Assembly: GCA_024641545.1 (NCBI GenBank)
Contig: JAHECW010000040.1
Coordinates: 1,578-34,971 of the forward strand
Reading direction: 5' to 3'
From: Acidobacteriota bacterium
Lineage (GTDB): Bacteria; Acidobacteriota; Thermoanaerobaculia; Thermoanaerobaculales; Sulfomarinibacteraceae
DNA: 33,394 nucleotides
The notes under the pieces were generated by a model. The model had not been told where the DNA came from and searched no databases. It was given only the letters and a program-made list of their open reading frames with translations. This document shows positions 32,046 through 33,394 of the stretch, piece after piece (within the stretch, counting starts at the first letter, position 1; the number at the start of each line of letters is the position of its first letter). The translations under genes and the position numbers were made by a program.

Positions 32046-33155
32046 TCAATCCTCAACCCCGAGCTCGCCGTCCGCGTCACTACCGGAGACCTCGATGACA
32101 TGGGGTTGGAAGCCCGCCTCGACCAAGGTCGGCGGGACGTCTCCCATGGCCTTTTCGGCCGCTGTCTGAGTCGGGAAACTCCCCCAGACGAGACGAAAGC
32201 ACATGTCGCCGTTGGTCGGGTCGGCCTTGATGGTGCGCAGGGCCTTGCGTTCGAGGTTTCGTTTGCGGAGCATGCGCTGGAGATCCTGCGGCTCGCAACC
32301 CATCTCGACGACGACACCCCAATCTCCGGAACCCACCGCCGCCGCATCCTCGTTGCTGTCGCCCCGCAACAGGACGAACGCGACAAACACGGCGATGATG
32401 AGCAGCAGGCCGGCCCCGGCGCCGATCATCCACCCGGGGATTTTTCGCCACGACGGCTCGTCCTCGTCCAGGTCGGTCCCGGGCCACTCGAGATCGTGGT
32501 TGGGGACGACCGGCTCCGACGCTTCCAGAATGCCCGTGGTCACCAGAGCGGCGACGAGCCGAACAACCTCGTCGGGATGGTGCGAGGACTCGGCGGCGAT
32601 GGTCGCCGCGGTGGCGCTAGCGGTGATGTTCGCGACGATGAGGTCCGCCTCTTCGGTGAGGCGAAGCGGTGCGTAGAGCTCGAGGAAGTTTTTCGAGCGC
32701 TGGAGTGTGATGCGGCTGTCGGGAAGAATCGAAGCGGCAACGTTGTGCTTGGTGTCCGCGAGGACCAGCTCGACCAGCGCGTGGGTGATGGAAATGGTCG
32801 CTCCGTTCACCTTCGGCGGCTGATCGTTTTCCAAGGTGAACTGCCGGTCGGGATCCAGAAGCCACTGGTGAAGCGCGCGCTGGAGGATCTCCTTGGCGGC
32901 GCCCATCGCACGGGTTTCGGGAATGCCGTGCGCCCGCGAGAGGAACCGCGCCTCTGCGAGGAGATCATCCTTGCCTGAACCGTTGCGGCCGAGACGGACC
33001 GCCAGTTCATCCGAGTCCAATCCGCCGGCGCTGTGAATTCGTCCCTGGCGCACCCCGAGAACGAGCTCTCCCCCGGTCCAGGAGAGTCTCGCCGACCCCG
33101 GATCCCGCTGCGCAATCCAACGCCCGAACTCCCAGATCTGTTTCGGATCCTGCAT
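32046..33155 (-). CDS. DUF4388-like protein with one membrane segment and SPOR-like C-terminus
   Basis: A 369-residue protein. The N-terminal part (about 10-210) begins with SARLSWTGGELVLGVRQGRIHSAG, similar to the DUF4388 (PATAN) strand pattern, and continues helical. A single membrane helix (243-263, MIGAGAGLLLIIAVFVAFVLL) separates it from about 100 residues that end in CFRLVWGSFPTQTAAEKAMGDVPPTLVEAGFQPHVIEV, a SPOR-like layout (the 'GsF.....A......l...g..p.v..v' pattern of septal peptidoglycan-binding domains). Topology is probably cytoplasmic N-terminus, periplasmic C-terminus. The ATG follows TAAGCT by 6 nt, with no Shine-Dalgarno. Its stop overlaps or abuts the start of the DUF4388/J/TPR gene, so the two are coupled. 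Confidence 0.78.
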   Translation of the reverse strand: MQDPKQIWEFGRWIAQRDPGSARLSWTGGELVLGVRQGRIHSAGGLDSDELAVRLGRNGSGKDDLLAEARFLSRAHGIPETRAMGAAKEILQRALHQWLLDPDRQFTLENDQPPKVNGATISITHALVELVLADTKHNVAASILPDSRITLQRSKNFLELYAPLRLTEEADLIVANITASATAATIAAESSHHPDEVVRLVAALVTTGILEASEPVVPNHDLEWPGTDLDEDEPSWRKIPGWMIGAGAGLLLIIAVFVAFVLLRGDSNEDAAAVGSGDWGVVVEMGCEPQDLQRMLRKRNLERKALRTIKADPTNGDMCFRLVWGSFPTQTAAEKAMGDVPPTLVEAGFQPHVIEVSGSDADGELGVED

Positions 33156-33161
33156 GGCGCG

Positions 33162-33191
33162 AGCTTAGTTCATCGCCGTGGAGGTTGTAAA
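33162..33191 (-). promoter_or_regulatory. Sigma-70-type promoter of the DUF4388 operon, leaderless configuration
   Basis: On the minus strand TTTACA (33186-33191) and TAAGCT (33162-33167) are 18 nt apart, and the -10 ends 6 nt before the ATG at 33153-33155. Transcription would start at or beside the start codon. No Shine-Dalgarno is present. Confidence 0.65.
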
Positions 33192-33307
33192 GCACCACCA
33201 TCGGTACGGGCGAAGATCTCATGTGCTCAAAATGAAAGACTTGTCCCTGATCTCCCGGGTGAAACCACCGCCCGGCGCCGAACCGGAACGCAACCGGATC
33301 AACAGGG

Positions 33308-33336
33308 TTGACAGAAGACCCGTCGAGATCTAGTAT
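33308..33336 (+). promoter_or_regulatory. Consensus promoter for the terminal tRNA gene
   Basis: A perfect TTGACA (33308-33313) and TAGTAT (33331-33336) are separated by 17 nt, and the tRNA 5' end is 24 nt downstream. This is the best match to the sigma-70 consensus in the window. Confidence 0.85.
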
Positions 33337-33360
33337 GACCGTCCCAACGGTTCACCGTTT

Positions 33361-33394
33361 GGGAGGTTAGCTCAGGGGTAGAGCACCTGGCTTA
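33361..33394 (+). tRNA. Partial tRNA, probably tRNA-Val(UAC), cut by the window end
   Basis: The first 34 bases of a tRNA are visible: acceptor strand GGGAGGT, D-arm GCTC-AGGGGTA-GAGC, anticodon-stem strand CCTGG and the loop start CTTA. The first two anticodon bases are therefore U and A. The short D-arm and overall sequence suggest valine (UAC), but the last anticodon base lies outside the window, so isoleucine or another UAN reading is not excluded. Confidence 0.85.

Overview
The window is GC-rich, densely coded chromosomal DNA from a Gram-negative-type bacterium. Evidence for an outer membrane is a Pal lipoprotein, a CpoB/YbgF-like protein and several lipoboxes. The mix of genes (DUF4388 proteins, a FecR/DUF6600 protein, PD40 and C25-like secreted proteins, and two exported enzymes ending in an 'F-x-DGFE-...-AWS' tail) suggests Acidobacteriota, perhaps the Thermoanaerobaculia. 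That placement is inferred from gene content and was not checked against any database. I see no prophage, complete insertion sequence, CRISPR array or plasmid function.

Layout. 106-191: tRNA-Leu(UAA), minus strand. 305-4208, plus strand: exported serine hydrolase, FAD-dependent oxidoreductase, small secreted protein. 4398-8214, minus: winged-helix/FHA regulator, C25 (gingipain)-like exported peptidase, PD40 lipoprotein. 8507-14084, minus: second-type elongation factor G, purC, rpsT, then cpoB-pal and a SpoU/TrmH-type RNA methyltransferase. 14085-14641: the only gene-free stretch over 300 bp, holding a 165-bp near-palindrome, a direct repeat and a terminator. 14642-18118, minus: cytidine deaminase, a Trp-rich FecR/DUF6600 protein and a thioredoxin-like lipoprotein. 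18247-20177, plus: an RsbU-type phosphatase translationally coupled to a left-handed beta-helix acyltransferase-like protein. 20215-24196, minus: class A penicillin-binding protein and an exported metalloprotease. 24280-24801, plus: folK. 25058-26988, minus: pyrE overlapping an orphan NtrC-type regulator. 27127-29770, plus: exported CAP-domain protein and an ALDH7-type dehydrogenase with a clear promoter and terminator. 30009-33155, minus: YacP-like NYN protein and two DUF4388-type proteins, one with a degenerate J-domain and TPRs, the other with a membrane segment and SPOR-like end. 33361-33394: the start of a tRNA behind a strong promoter.

The core genes (purC, pyrE, folK, cdd, rpsT, EF-G, PBP, pal) are ordinary housekeeping. 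Less usual are: (i) at least seven genes whose -10 element lies only 6-8 nt before the start codon and which lack a Shine-Dalgarno sequence, so their mRNAs are probably leaderless; two of them share an 18/19-nt start region; (ii) the shared C-terminal tail on a metalloprotease and a CAP protein; (iii) the paired DUF4388 proteins; (iv) three structured inverted repeats between genes; (v) an EF-G paralogue whose G4 motif reads NLMD instead of NKxD.
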